From contig NZ_JARUKV010000023.1 of NCBI RefSeq assembly GCF_029688865.1, forward strand, positions 1 to 64,000: 64,000 bases of DNA, given 5' to 3'. Below are positions 27,467-36,087 of this stretch, piece by piece. The notes under the pieces are model-generated. The model ran no database searches. It was not told where the DNA came from and saw only the letters and a list, made by a program, of their open reading frames with translations. The number at the start of each line of letters is the position of its first letter. Position 1 is the stretch's first letter. The position numbers and the translations under genes are program-made. Source of the DNA: Natronococcus sp. A-GB7 (GTDB taxonomy: Archaea; Halobacteriota; Halobacteria; Halobacteriales; Natrialbaceae).

Positions 27467-28630
27467 TTATTCGTAGGCAGCGAACCCAGTTAGGTCCTCT
27501 CCGAGGATGAGCGTATGAATATCGTGTGTTCCCTCGTAGGTATAGACTGTCTCTAAGTTAGCCATATGTCGCATTGGCGAATAATCGGCCGTGATTCCAT
27601 TTCCGCCGAGTACTTCTCGAGCAATACGCGACTGATCACGAGCCATTCGGACGTTATTGCGTTTAGCTAGCGAAACATGTTGTGGTCGAAGTTCACCCCG
27701 TTCTTTCAGGTCAGCAAGTCTGTGGGCCAGCAACTGAGCTAGTGTAATTTGTGTTGCCATCTCCGCTAGCTTGTCCTGTTGGAGTTGAAACCGAGCAATT
27801 GGGCCACCAAACTGCTCGCGGTCGGTCGCATACTGACGGGCAGTCTCAAAGCAGTCTCGCGCTGCTCCAACTGCACCCCATGCAATGCCGTAGCGAGCCT
27901 GTGTAAGACAGGAGAGCGGCCCCTTCATCCCCTTCACGTCTGGCAGCAGATTTTCCTTCGGAACCCGAACGTTCTGAAGGGAAATTTCGCCAGTGATTGA
28001 CGCCCGCAGAGATAGCTTTTCATCGATTTTGTTTGTCGTCACACCATCCCGATCCGTTTCGACCAAGAAACCCCGCACCGGTGTATCTGGATCAGACCGG
28101 TCTCGAGCCCAGACGATGGCAACATCGGCGATTGGGGAGTTCGTAATCCACGTCTTTGATCCGGATAGGATGTATTCATCTCCGTCTTGTTTGGCATACG
28201 TCTCCATTGCTGACGGATTCGATCCATGCTCCGGCTCAGTCAATCCGAAACAACCGACGGCCTCACCTTGGCCGAGTTTGGGAAGCCACTGTTCTTTCTG
28301 CTCTTCAGAGCCGAACGCGTGAATTGGATACATAACGAGTGCACCCTGCACCGAGGCCATCGACCGAAGTCCAGAATCACAGGCCTCGAGCTCCTGCATT
28401 AGCAACCCGTATGCAGTCTCACTAACATTGGGTGACCCATATCCGTCTAAGTTTGGTGCATAAAATCCCAGCTCGCCCATTTCTTCAATAAGATCGGTTG
28501 GGAACGTTCCATCGATCCAGTGCTCACCAATGGCCGGTTGCACCGACTCTTCAACGAATTTCTGTGCTGTGTTTTGTATGAGCTGCTCTTCTCCCGAAAG
28601 GTCTTTTTCCAGCTGAAGATAGTCGAGCAT
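27467..28630 (-). CDS. gcdH: Glutaryl-CoA dehydrogenase-like acyl-CoA dehydrogenase
   Basis: FAD enzyme, 387 aa, expected to oxidise and decarboxylate glutaryl-CoA to crotonyl-CoA. It has the glutaryl-CoA dehydrogenase hallmarks: substrate-carboxylate Arg in GLRSMASVQGALVMYPI (about residue 85), CFGLTEPEHGS and GSKTWITNSP for FAD binding, QARYGIAWG, and the catalytic Glu (Glu366) in TYEGTHDIH. First gene of a two-gene unit with the CoA-transferase, transcribed divergently from the HyuA/HyuB genes across 173 bp; on the minus strand TATAAATA lies close to the start. Glutarate arises from lysine or aromatic breakdown. Confidence 0.87.
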   Translation of the reverse strand: MLDYLQLEKDLSGEEQLIQNTAQKFVEESVQPAIGEHWIDGTFPTDLIEEMGELGFYAPNLDGYGSPNVSETAYGLLMQELEACDSGLRSMASVQGALVMYPIHAFGSEEQKEQWLPKLGQGEAVGCFGLTEPEHGSNPSAMETYAKQDGDEYILSGSKTWITNSPIADVAIVWARDRSDPDTPVRGFLVETDRDGVTTNKIDEKLSLRASITGEISLQNVRVPKENLLPDVKGMKGPLSCLTQARYGIAWGAVGAARDCFETARQYATDREQFGGPIARFQLQQDKLAEMATQITLAQLLAHRLADLKERGELRPQHVSLAKRNNVRMARDQSRIAREVLGGNGITADYSPMRHMANLETVYTYEGTHDIHTLILGEDLTGFAAYE

Positions 28631-28763
28631 CGACTATCTGTTTTATTTATAGTGAATTAAGCTTATCGAACGCCTTTCAACTACACCCCTATCTGAGGAC
28701 AGTGGTTCAATAGCGAGTTAGTATATTAGACTATATACGAAATCACCTACAAAATAATAAAAA

Positions 28764-28771
28764 TTTATATA
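28764..28771 (+). promoter_or_regulatory. TATA box of the HyuA/HyuB operon
   Basis: TTTATATA lies 33-40 bp before the ATG at 28804, in the divergent region shared with the glutaryl-CoA dehydrogenase gene. The region 28631-28803 is strongly A/T-rich and has no open frame. Confidence 0.5.
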
Positions 28772-28803
28772 GGTCTTCAGCTACTAGTCATTGTGATCGT
28801 GAT

Positions 28804-30828
28804 ATGATACGGTCTGGCGTGGATATTGGTGGCACCTTTACAGACGTGATCGTGTTTAACGAAGAGACCGGTCAAATAGATATTGAAAAAACGCCGTCAA
28901 CCCCAGCAAACCCAGCAGAGGGAGTGATAAACGGACTGCTAAAGGCAGATACTGAGATCGATGATTTAGACTTTTTCTCCCATGGATCGACTGTCGGCAC
29001 GAACGCACTCATTGAACGGGAGCTTCCCAAAGTAGGTCTCATAACGACTGAAGGTTTTCGAGACGTCCACGAGATTCGTGATGGAACGAAAGACAACCTC
29101 TGGGATGCATACGAAGACGTTGCAGAGCCATACGTGCAACGTCGTGACCGACTTGAGGTCCCTGAGCGCGTTAATGCTGCTGGAGATATTGTTGGTGAAT
29201 TAGACGAAGACGCTGCTCGTGAAGCGGCCCAAATTTTCAAGAAGCGAGGGATTTCAACTATCGCGATCTCGCTGATTAACGCCTATCTCAATGGAGATCA
29301 CGAACAGCGAGTAGCTGAGATCGGAGCTGAAGAGCACCCTGATGCGTTCGTCTGTACATCTCATGAGATCTTGCCGGAGATGTTCGAGCATGAACGGACG
29401 AGCACGACTGTTATCAATGCCGCGTTAGTACCAGTCGTTCGAGATTACCTGACTGATCTCTCATCCCAACTTAGTAACCGTGGATACAACGGCGACGTCC
29501 TAGCGATGCATTCTGGTGGCGGTGTCATGACGACAGAGGCCATAGCGTACTACGCTGCTCGTATCGCTAACTCTGGTCCTACTGCGGGCGCAATCGCAAG
29601 CCAATATGTAGCCAGCCAGTGTGGTTTCGAGAACGCGATCGGGTTCGATATGGGCGGAACCAGCGCAGACGTCTCGCTCACCTATCAGGGTGATATCGAG
29701 ATGACTGATGAATGGGCCGTCGAATACGGCTATCCGATTATGTTCCCATCTACTGACATCGAAACAATCGGTGCTGGCGGTGGTTCGATCGCCTGGATCG
29801 ACGGAGGAGGGTCGCTTCGGGTCGGACCAAAGAGCCAAGGTGCAGATCCAGGTCCTGCCTGTTATCTTCGTGGCGGAGATAAGCCGACTACGACGGATGC
29901 AAACGTTATCCTAGGGTGGGTTGATCCTGACAAGTTCCTTGGCGGCGATATGGATGCCACAGCAGAACCCGCAAAAAGGGTCATCGAACGTGATATCGCA
30001 GAGCCACTGGGATTAGATCTCACTGAGGCAGCCTCCGCTATCGAGCGTATCGCTGTTGCGAACATGTGTAACGCGGTTCGGCTCGTGTCGACCAGCAAAG
30101 GCTACGATCCACGTGATTTCGCACTCGTCGCCTTTGGGGGTGCAGGACCGCTACACGCAGCCCATGTCGCCCGGGAAATGAACGTCCCACAGGTTATCAT
30201 TCCGTTGTATCCAGGTATCAACTCGGCACTCGGTTGCCTATTAGTCGATGTCGAACACGACCTATCACAGACGCTTATCGAAGACGCAACTGAGGACTCT
30301 ATCGATGGTATTGAACACGCCTTTGCTGAAATGGAGAGTGAGATCCGTGAACGGCTCGCTGAAGAGGGCGTGGATGATGAAGAGATGCGTATGGATCATG
30401 AGATCAAAATGCGCTATACCGGCCAATGGCGTTCGCTCGAAATCTCCTGTGCACGGCCGATCGATAGTATAGAGGAAATTCGAGAGCGGTTCCATCGTCA
30501 ACACGAGCAAACGTATGCTTATTCAGACGAGGAACAGCCCATCGAAATCTATGGACTCCATGTCACTGGTCGTGGTCTCGTTGAGAAACCCTCGTTCCCA
30601 ACAATAGACACTGAAGAGAGCGCAGAGGCTCATCGTGGTACTCGAGAAGCGTACTTTGAATCGGCTGGAAGCTACGTTGAGACCGATATTTATAATCGCG
30701 ATGAACTCGGTGCCGGTGTCTCACTGAAAGGACCTGTGATTGTAGAGCAGATGGACTCCACAGTCGTTATTCCCCCAAATTCGACAGCTGAAGTCGACGA
30801 AGTTGGAAATATAATCATTACGGTGTAA
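28804..30828 (+). CDS. hyuA: Hydantoinase/oxoprolinase family protein, subunit A (HyuA)
   Basis: ATP-binding subunit of a hydantoinase/5-oxoprolinase-type enzyme, 674 aa. The N-terminus has the actin-like phosphate loop GVDIGGTFTDVIVF (residues 6-19); a second nucleotide motif, GFDMGGTSADVSL, sits near residue 280; the C-terminus ends with the family's GPVIVEQMDSTVVIPPN block. These enzymes use ATP to open a lactam or cyclic imide (hydantoin, N-methylhydantoin, 5-oxoproline); related proteins carboxylate acetone or acetophenone. Two bases separate it from the HyuB gene. With no gamma subunit next to it, a hydantoinase role is favoured over acetone carboxylase. Confidence 0.88.
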   Translation: MIRSGVDIGGTFTDVIVFNEETGQIDIEKTPSTPANPAEGVINGLLKADTEIDDLDFFSHGSTVGTNALIERELPKVGLITTEGFRDVHEIRDGTKDNLWDAYEDVAEPYVQRRDRLEVPERVNAAGDIVGELDEDAAREAAQIFKKRGISTIAISLINAYLNGDHEQRVAEIGAEEHPDAFVCTSHEILPEMFEHERTSTTVINAALVPVVRDYLTDLSSQLSNRGYNGDVLAMHSGGGVMTTEAIAYYAARIANSGPTAGAIASQYVASQCGFENAIGFDMGGTSADVSLTYQGDIEMTDEWAVEYGYPIMFPSTDIETIGAGGGSIAWIDGGGSLRVGPKSQGADPGPACYLRGGDKPTTTDANVILGWVDPDKFLGGDMDATAEPAKRVIERDIAEPLGLDLTEAASAIERIAVANMCNAVRLVSTSKGYDPRDFALVAFGGAGPLHAAHVAREMNVPQVIIPLYPGINSALGCLLVDVEHDLSQTLIEDATEDSIDGIEHAFAEMESEIRERLAEEGVDDEEMRMDHEIKMRYTGQWRSLEISCARPIDSIEEIRERFHRQHEQTYAYSDEEQPIEIYGLHVTGRGLVEKPSFPTIDTEESAEAHRGTREAYFESAGSYVETDIYNRDELGAGVSLKGPVIVEQMDSTVVIPPNSTAEVDEVGNIIITV

Positions 30829-30830
30829 TA

Positions 30831-32801
30831 ATGTCACAGACTGACCCACAATCCGATATCGACCTCGATCCGGTCACCTTCGAGGTTCTGCGCAGCTCGT
30901 TCAAAAACCTCGTCGATCGAATGGCCGAACAGATCCAACGAACCTGCTATTCGTTCGTTATCTACAATCGTGACTTCAGCAACTGTCTGAACGACGCGAA
31001 TGGAAACACTGTGATGCAAGGGTCCCAAGACATTGCAGTTCACGTTGGGACGCTCCATTACACCTGTCAAGAAACCCTAGAGTATTTCGAAGGGAGGATC
31101 GAACCTGGTGATGTCTACATCATCAATGATCCGTACCTGGGAGGAACACATATTAACGACGTTCGGATCTTACGCCCTGTCTTTCACGAGGGTGAACTCA
31201 TCGCAGTAACTCAGTCGAACGGCCACTGGGCTGACGTCGGTGGTCCAGCACCTGGCTCTTTCAATATTGGAGCCAACGACCACTTCGCAGAGGGACTTCG
31301 TATTCCTCCGATGAAAATCTGGGATGCTGGTGAGTTTCGCGATGATGTTGCAAATTTCATGACGACAAATATGCGGCTTTCAGAGGACCGTATGGGTGAT
31401 TTACGGGCTCAGGCTGAAGCAACCCGCATTGCTGAGGAACGGCTGCTCGAGCTTGTCGACAAATACGGCGTCGATACGGTTCTGACTGCCTTCGACGAAT
31501 CGAAGAACTATGCAGAACGCATTATGCGTGAGCAGATTCGTGATTTACCAAACGGAACATGGCATACTCAGGACTACATTGACGCAGATGCTGACCAAAG
31601 CGACGGATACGTTACCGTTGATGTCGAAATGACCATCGACGACGACGAGGTCCATTATGATCTGTCCGGCTCCGATCAATACATCGGGAACTTCCTGAAT
31701 GCGACCTTTGGAACATCGTTTTCGGGAGTTGTGGCTGGGACAAAGATGTTCTTCCCGGAAGTGCCGCTGAATTCCGGAATGTACCGGGTTGTCAGTGCTG
31801 AGCTGCCTGAAGGAACGGTGGTCAATGCTCCCGAACCGATCCCTGTTACTGGCTCAGTCGCTGGAGCGTACGAAAAGGTAATGAACGCCATTTTCGAGCT
31901 TTGGTCGGAAGTACTACCAGAGCGGGCGATGGCCTGTGCGTTTAACCTCGAGTACCTGCTTGCTGGTGGTACCGACAAGCGTCCTAATCACGAAGACAGC
32001 GAATTCGCCTGGTACGATTGGATGGCCGGGGGATGGGGTGGTCGGAATGGAAAGGACGGCGCGAACGCGACTGCACCGGTATTCGGTGCTGGGCTCGCAG
32101 TGCAATCTCTTGAAGGCCAAGAACGTGATGCACCTCTTCTTACAAGCCAACATTCGATTGTAACTGATTCGGCAGGCCCAGGAGAGTATCGTGGCGGTTG
32201 CGGGCTTCGAAAAGGTGGACAAATGCGTGAGTGCGAAAACAGCGTGATCTCCTACTGTTCCGATCGGGCTCGATCGATCACGTGGGGGATCAACGGTGGA
32301 CTCCCAGGTGTCCCTCACGGCGTAACGCTCACACGAAACGGTAATGCCGAAGAGATGGGGACGGTATTCTCAAGCGAACCCATTAACGAAGGCGACAAGT
32401 TCGTTCGACCATCCTCAGGCGGTGGCGGATTCGGTGACCCTCTCGACCGTGATCCAAAGGCTGTATTAGAAGACGTCAAAGACGACTACGTGTCTCTCGA
32501 GCGAGCAGCGACAGACTACGGTGTCGTGATCGAAGAGATTGACGCCGACCTCTGTGAATACGAAATTGACTCTGATGCGACTGACGAGCAACGAGACTAT
32601 ATCCGAAAAAACCGAGAAGCGTGGTTACGCGAGGACCCTCAGGCCGTCGTTGATCAGTATCACGATGATGAATTAGACCGCCTCGATCTCATCCGTCGGT
32701 ACGGAGTCATCCTTGATTGGGCAGAGGGGACACTACTTGAGGAGACAACTATGGAGTTCCGTGAGATGCTTCGACAACGAGCAGTCAGTGACTGGACCTA
32801 G
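30831..32801 (+). CDS. hyuB: Hydantoinase/oxoprolinase family protein, subunit B (HyuB)
   Basis: Partner subunit of 656 aa, cytosolic. Family signatures: DPVTFEVLRSSFKNLVDRMA at the N-terminus, the metal-site block HVGTLHYT, INDPYLGGTHINDV (about 95-110), and the GPGEYRGGCGLRKGG segment near residue 450. The C-terminal 120 residues after the SSGGGGFGDPLDRDP block are very acidic, common in halophilic versions. Translated from an ATG two bases after HyuA, so the pair is stoichiometric. Like HyuA its substrate class is clear (cyclic amide/imide or ketone) but the exact substrate is not. Confidence 0.88.
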   Translation: MSQTDPQSDIDLDPVTFEVLRSSFKNLVDRMAEQIQRTCYSFVIYNRDFSNCLNDANGNTVMQGSQDIAVHVGTLHYTCQETLEYFEGRIEPGDVYIINDPYLGGTHINDVRILRPVFHEGELIAVTQSNGHWADVGGPAPGSFNIGANDHFAEGLRIPPMKIWDAGEFRDDVANFMTTNMRLSEDRMGDLRAQAEATRIAEERLLELVDKYGVDTVLTAFDESKNYAERIMREQIRDLPNGTWHTQDYIDADADQSDGYVTVDVEMTIDDDEVHYDLSGSDQYIGNFLNATFGTSFSGVVAGTKMFFPEVPLNSGMYRVVSAELPEGTVVNAPEPIPVTGSVAGAYEKVMNAIFELWSEVLPERAMACAFNLEYLLAGGTDKRPNHEDSEFAWYDWMAGGWGGRNGKDGANATAPVFGAGLAVQSLEGQERDAPLLTSQHSIVTDSAGPGEYRGGCGLRKGGQMRECENSVISYCSDRARSITWGINGGLPGVPHGVTLTRNGNAEEMGTVFSSEPINEGDKFVRPSSGGGGFGDPLDRDPKAVLEDVKDDYVSLERAATDYGVVIEEIDADLCEYEIDSDATDEQRDYIRKNREAWLREDPQAVVDQYHDDELDRLDLIRRYGVILDWAEGTLLEETTMEFREMLRQRAVSDWT

Positions 32802-32923
32802 ATTCCATTCCTCTTTTCACAGAAGACAAGCCACAGACAGTAAGTGGTCGAACCCCATCCGGAATTTTAGTCTGGAATAGAACCAAAGGCAAAAACTATG
32901 TGAGTTGATGTCTACAGTCCAAT

Positions 32924-34282
32924 ATGGCTACTGGACCGCCAATTGAAGAACTTCACTTCGACAACGCACCGTCAGTTAATACTATTCCAGGACCTGATTC
33001 GAAGCGATTACTCGAGCGACAACAGGAAATCGACAGTAGTGCTGTCGCCTATCCTGAACGCATTCCAATTGCCCTCGATGAAGCCCGTGGAGCTACAGTT
33101 CGTGACGTAGACGGGAATACGTTCCTCGATTTCTTTGCAGGGATTGGGGTTCTGAACGTTGGTCACTCGAACCCCTACGTAGTAGAAGGCGTCAAAGAAC
33201 AGCTGGAAACATACACTCATACGATCGACTTTCCGACGGAGGCACGGCTTGATCTTATCGACCGGCTTCGGGAAATTGCTCCCGGGAATCTCCAAAATGC
33301 CAGTAAGGTCGTATTCGGAGGACCCACTGGAAGCGATGCAATTGAAGGATCGATCAAACTCGCGAAACATAATACTGGTCGGCATGGTTTGTTAGCATTC
33401 GAAGGATCGTATCATGGGACAACCGCTGGCGCTCTCACACTTACTGCTGGAAAACAGTACAAGGAGGGGTATGGTCCCCTGCTTCCGGATGCAGTTCATA
33501 TGCCATATCCATCGGCGAGTGAGAACGGAGATGTCGACTGTGACCAAGCGCTTGAGGCTACCAAACGAAAGTTCGAGAATCCATATGGTGGCCACGAAAC
33601 TCCGGCTGGAATTTGGGTCGAACCGATTCAGGGTGAAGGTGGAGTAGTCGTTCCACCAGCAGAATTCCTCCAGGGGTTACGGGATATCGCTGATGACAAC
33701 GACGCCCTCCTGATCGTCGATGAGATCCAGACTGGTATTGGACGAACAGGAGAGTGGTTTGCCTCAGATCACTTTGACGTAACCCCCGACGCGATTACGA
33801 TGGCAAAAGCGCTTGGCGGTACCGGGCTTCCGATTGGAGCAACTCTCTACCACGAAAAGTTTGATACTTGGGGATCTGGCGGTCACGTAGGAACGTTCCG
33901 AGGAAATGTTCCTGCGATGGTCGGAGGGCTTCGAGCGATTGAGTATATCGAATCACACGGCTTGTTGGCACACGCAACCGAGCTTGGTGCTTATCTTCGA
34001 AACCGGTTCGAAGAGATTGCTGCAACAACATCTGAGATTGTAGACGTACGGGGCAAGGGACTCTTCATCGGTGTTGAGTTTGTCGACGAGGCTGGAAACC
34101 CCGACAAAGGACTCGTCACAGCCGTTCAGGAACAATGCTATGAGAATGGAGTGCTGGTTTGGAATGCTGGTCGATACAAAAGCGTTCTTCGCCTGATTCC
34201 GCCACTTGTTTTGACTGAAAAGCAAGCCGAGATTGGTGCAGACATCATCTGTGAGGCTATCGAAGACGTCACTGGAACTTAG
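32924..34282 (+). CDS. Class III aminotransferase, 4-aminobutyrate type
   Basis: 452-aa PLP enzyme. PLP lysine is Lys295 in TMAKALGGTG, the cofactor Asp is in IVDEIQTGIGRTG, and GPTGSDAIEGSIKLAK binds the phosphate; the IQTGIGRTG and ALGGTGLPIGA forms resemble 4-aminobutyrate and 5-aminovalerate aminotransferases. 5-Aminovalerate transamination leads to glutarate, which would link it to the CoA-transferase and glutaryl-CoA dehydrogenase at 26-28.6 kb; this is inference. It follows HyuB after 122 bp and may have its own promoter. The Lrp-type regulator lies convergently just downstream. Confidence 0.87.
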   Translation: MATGPPIEELHFDNAPSVNTIPGPDSKRLLERQQEIDSSAVAYPERIPIALDEARGATVRDVDGNTFLDFFAGIGVLNVGHSNPYVVEGVKEQLETYTHTIDFPTEARLDLIDRLREIAPGNLQNASKVVFGGPTGSDAIEGSIKLAKHNTGRHGLLAFEGSYHGTTAGALTLTAGKQYKEGYGPLLPDAVHMPYPSASENGDVDCDQALEATKRKFENPYGGHETPAGIWVEPIQGEGGVVVPPAEFLQGLRDIADDNDALLIVDEIQTGIGRTGEWFASDHFDVTPDAITMAKALGGTGLPIGATLYHEKFDTWGSGGHVGTFRGNVPAMVGGLRAIEYIESHGLLAHATELGAYLRNRFEEIAATTSEIVDVRGKGLFIGVEFVDEAGNPDKGLVTAVQEQCYENGVLVWNAGRYKSVLRLIPPLVLTEKQAEIGADIICEAIEDVTGT

Positions 34283-34325
34283 AAACTTTCCCAGTATCTA
34301 CTCCGTCTTATTTTCTCATCAAGTG

Positions 34326-34823
34326 TTATAGTATAGAGAGTAGCATGTCTTTGTCATAGTCACGAATCATTCCGATGCTAGTATCTTCTTTGATTGTTGT
34401 GATCGCAAACTTTGAACTTGTCCGGCTGATTTCGTCGATTGATTCATACTCTTCTACGAGGCCCTCAACCATATCACGCGACGTAAGCCGTGAAATGACC
34501 ACAAAGTCTGTATCACCCATTGTAAAATAGACTTGGTTCACGCCATTGATTTCGGCAAGCTTTTGGCCGATTTGTTCGTGATATCCTTTACCGAATTCTG
34601 CCCATACTTCCGAAATGATCGTTATCTCGAGTCCGAGCTTCTCCCGATCAATCTCAAATAAATCGTTTTTGATAATACCACTCTCTTTCATATTTTTAAT
34701 CCGATAATGGACTGTTGACTTGGGGATCCCTGTAACTGCGTGGAGTTCCTCAGTACTGGAGGACTCGTGCTCTGCAATGGCGCACAAAATATCGATATCT
34801 CGCTCATCTAGTTCTTCACTCAT
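34326..34823 (-). CDS. Lrp/AsnC family transcriptional regulator
   Basis: 165-aa one-component regulator from the ATG at 34823 (the open frame extends 17 codons further without homology). N-terminal helix-turn-helix (about 5-55): LDERDIDILCAIAEH ... IPKSTVHYRIKNMKESG. C-terminal RAM domain: a NGVNQVYFTMGDTDFVVI core and a SRTSSKFAITTIKED strand that form the amino-acid-binding dimer interface. It ends 43 bp from the aminotransferase stop, tail to tail. Such regulators sense an amino acid and usually control adjacent transport or transamination genes. Confidence 0.88.
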   Translation of the reverse strand: MSEELDERDIDILCAIAEHESSSTEELHAVTGIPKSTVHYRIKNMKESGIIKNDLFEIDREKLGLEITIISEVWAEFGKGYHEQIGQKLAEINGVNQVYFTMGDTDFVVISRLTSRDMVEGLVEEYESIDEISRTSSKFAITTIKEDTSIGMIRDYDKDMLLSIL

Positions 34824-35207
34824 CAATTTCCAGTGTGTGATGTAACCACTTGATTGTAGGGTGATGATAATCAATCTAATTTACACAAGTTATTGTCATT
34901 TGTTCAACTTCTCTCTATTAGCTGGTATTCAGGTGCGTCGAATAGATAATCTTGAGAGCGTTACAGTACCGGAATCGGTGTGAGCACCAGCGTGACGAAT
35001 ACGTTGGCACTGCCGGTGGTTACTACGGTACGTATCGACATTGAATCCGTCTCCATCTCGAACGGCCTGGCTGCGGGAACGTCAATCTTCCACGGGATCG
35101 CGGTCATGGCGGCGCCGCCACGGTCGGCTTTGCTGGCTACCTCGTCTGGACCGGGTCTCTGCAGCGGATTCTCCCGTGAACCCCCAGCCACCGCATGGTA
35201 CGTGGCT

Positions 35208-35262
35208 GGCAGACTCCTGTATCTACGGCGATAACCCAACCCCATAGAGGCTCGACGCCGAT
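35208..35262 (+). pseudogene. Short remnant of a LamB/YcsF (5-oxoprolinase subunit A) gene, copy 1
   Basis: Translated fragment ADSCIYGDNPTP followed by a stop and RLDA. It corresponds to the ADTICVHGDNP motif near the C-terminus of PxpA/LamB-YcsF proteins and repeats the sequence found about 200 bp later at 35420-35460. Too short to be functional. The preceding 34900-35207 is GC-rich, without an intact gene. Confidence 0.45.
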
Positions 35263-35344
35263 CGCCTTCCTTGCGTACTTCGCCGCGCTCGAGGTCGCCC
35301 CCGTCGTACTCGTTATGCCGCTACGCCGAGGGGGGGCGGCGTCG

Positions 35345-35528
35345 CCCCGATCCCGAACCACGAGCGGTCGATCACGGACCGTCTTGTCGACGACGGAAAG
35401 GTGATCGACGTTCCTGCCGAGAGCATCTGTATCCACGGCGACAACCCCAACTCCATAGAGGCACTCGAACGATCCACAACCGCTTCGGCGCAGAGGGGAT
35501 CGAATTGAAGCGACTCGACGCCCTATGA
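35345..35528 (+). pseudogene. Remnant of a LamB/YcsF (5-oxoprolinase subunit A) gene, copy 2, frameshifted
   Basis: Reads NHERSITDRLVDDGKVIDVP, AESICIHGDNPNSIEALER, then after a one-base shift near 35472 IHNRFGAEGIELKRLDAL and a stop. This is the C-terminal third of the LamB/YcsF family, which with PxpB/PxpC hydrolyses 5-oxoproline. The catalytic N-terminal part is gone. Immediately upstream (35265-35335) a hydrophobic fragment LAYFAALEVAPVVLVMPL looks like a piece of an EamA-type transporter. Together this marks 34.9-36.0 kb as a decayed gene cluster related to the lactam/hydantoin theme. Confidence 0.6.
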
Positions 35529-35774
35529 CACCTTTCATGGCGCTCACGGCGGAGTAATCGGCCGGCGATCGCGACTGACCGACGATCAATTCTTGAAACC
35601 AGTTCACGGACGCTGGCTCGCCGCCGGCGATCAGAGATCAAATCGACGGGGATCGGGCTACTCACGCGGGAACGGACGCGTCTAGATGGTCCAAGCAGGT
35701 TAAAACCAAACACTCATTATATTTGATACGGAGGGGCAAGAAGTATGTCACTCACCACCGCGGTGCGGCGGTGA

Positions 35775-35909
35775 TTGTCCAGTCCCGACGAGATTCTCTA
35801 CGAGTGTCGACACTGTGGAACGACGGTTGAACCGACCGATCGGCGATGCACGACCTGCGGATCGGATGAGATCGCGGAGTTTGATCCCTCAGAGTACGAC
35901 GCGCCGTAA
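35775..35909 (+). CDS. Small zinc-ribbon protein, start uncertain or interrupted
   Basis: A 44-codon frame with two CxxC knuckles: YECRHCGTTV and RRCTTCGSDE, then an acidic tail EIAEFDPSEYDAP. Such tiny double-CxxC proteins are common in haloarchaea and bind zinc. The only in-frame start is TTG at 35775. An ATG with a good GGAGGGG upstream lies at 35745 in the same frame, but a TGA (35772) separates the two. So either a weak TTG start is used or the gene was recently broken by a stop. Function unknown. Confidence 0.5.
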   Translation: MSSPDEILYECRHCGTTVEPTDRRCTTCGSDEIAEFDPSEYDAP

Positions 35910-36087
35910 GGCACTCGGCCTGATCGAGAGACGGGGAGCAGGCATCGCTTCGAAGATGTTCCGGGAACGTGCCGAGAATGTGCCTGTTCCCCGTCGTCTG
36001 GTCCCCGGTCCGCCGCACCTACGTGGTTGTTCGAGAGCAAATGTTCTGCAGTGGCGTTAATAATCCCCAAGACATCCTTCTATGTAG

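Noticed and set aside
6832-32801. Complete creatinine-to-sarcosine pathway (deaminase, methylhydantoinase, carbamoylsarcosine amidase)
   Set aside because: A cytosine deaminase-like protein and HyuA/HyuB are present, but no carbamoylsarcosine amidase or sarcosine oxidase is seen, so the pathway cannot be claimed.
28804-32801. Acetone or acetophenone carboxylase
   Set aside because: Subunits are homologous to HyuA/HyuB but no gamma subunit or other carboxylase gene lies beside them; hydantoinase/oxoprolinase naming is safer.
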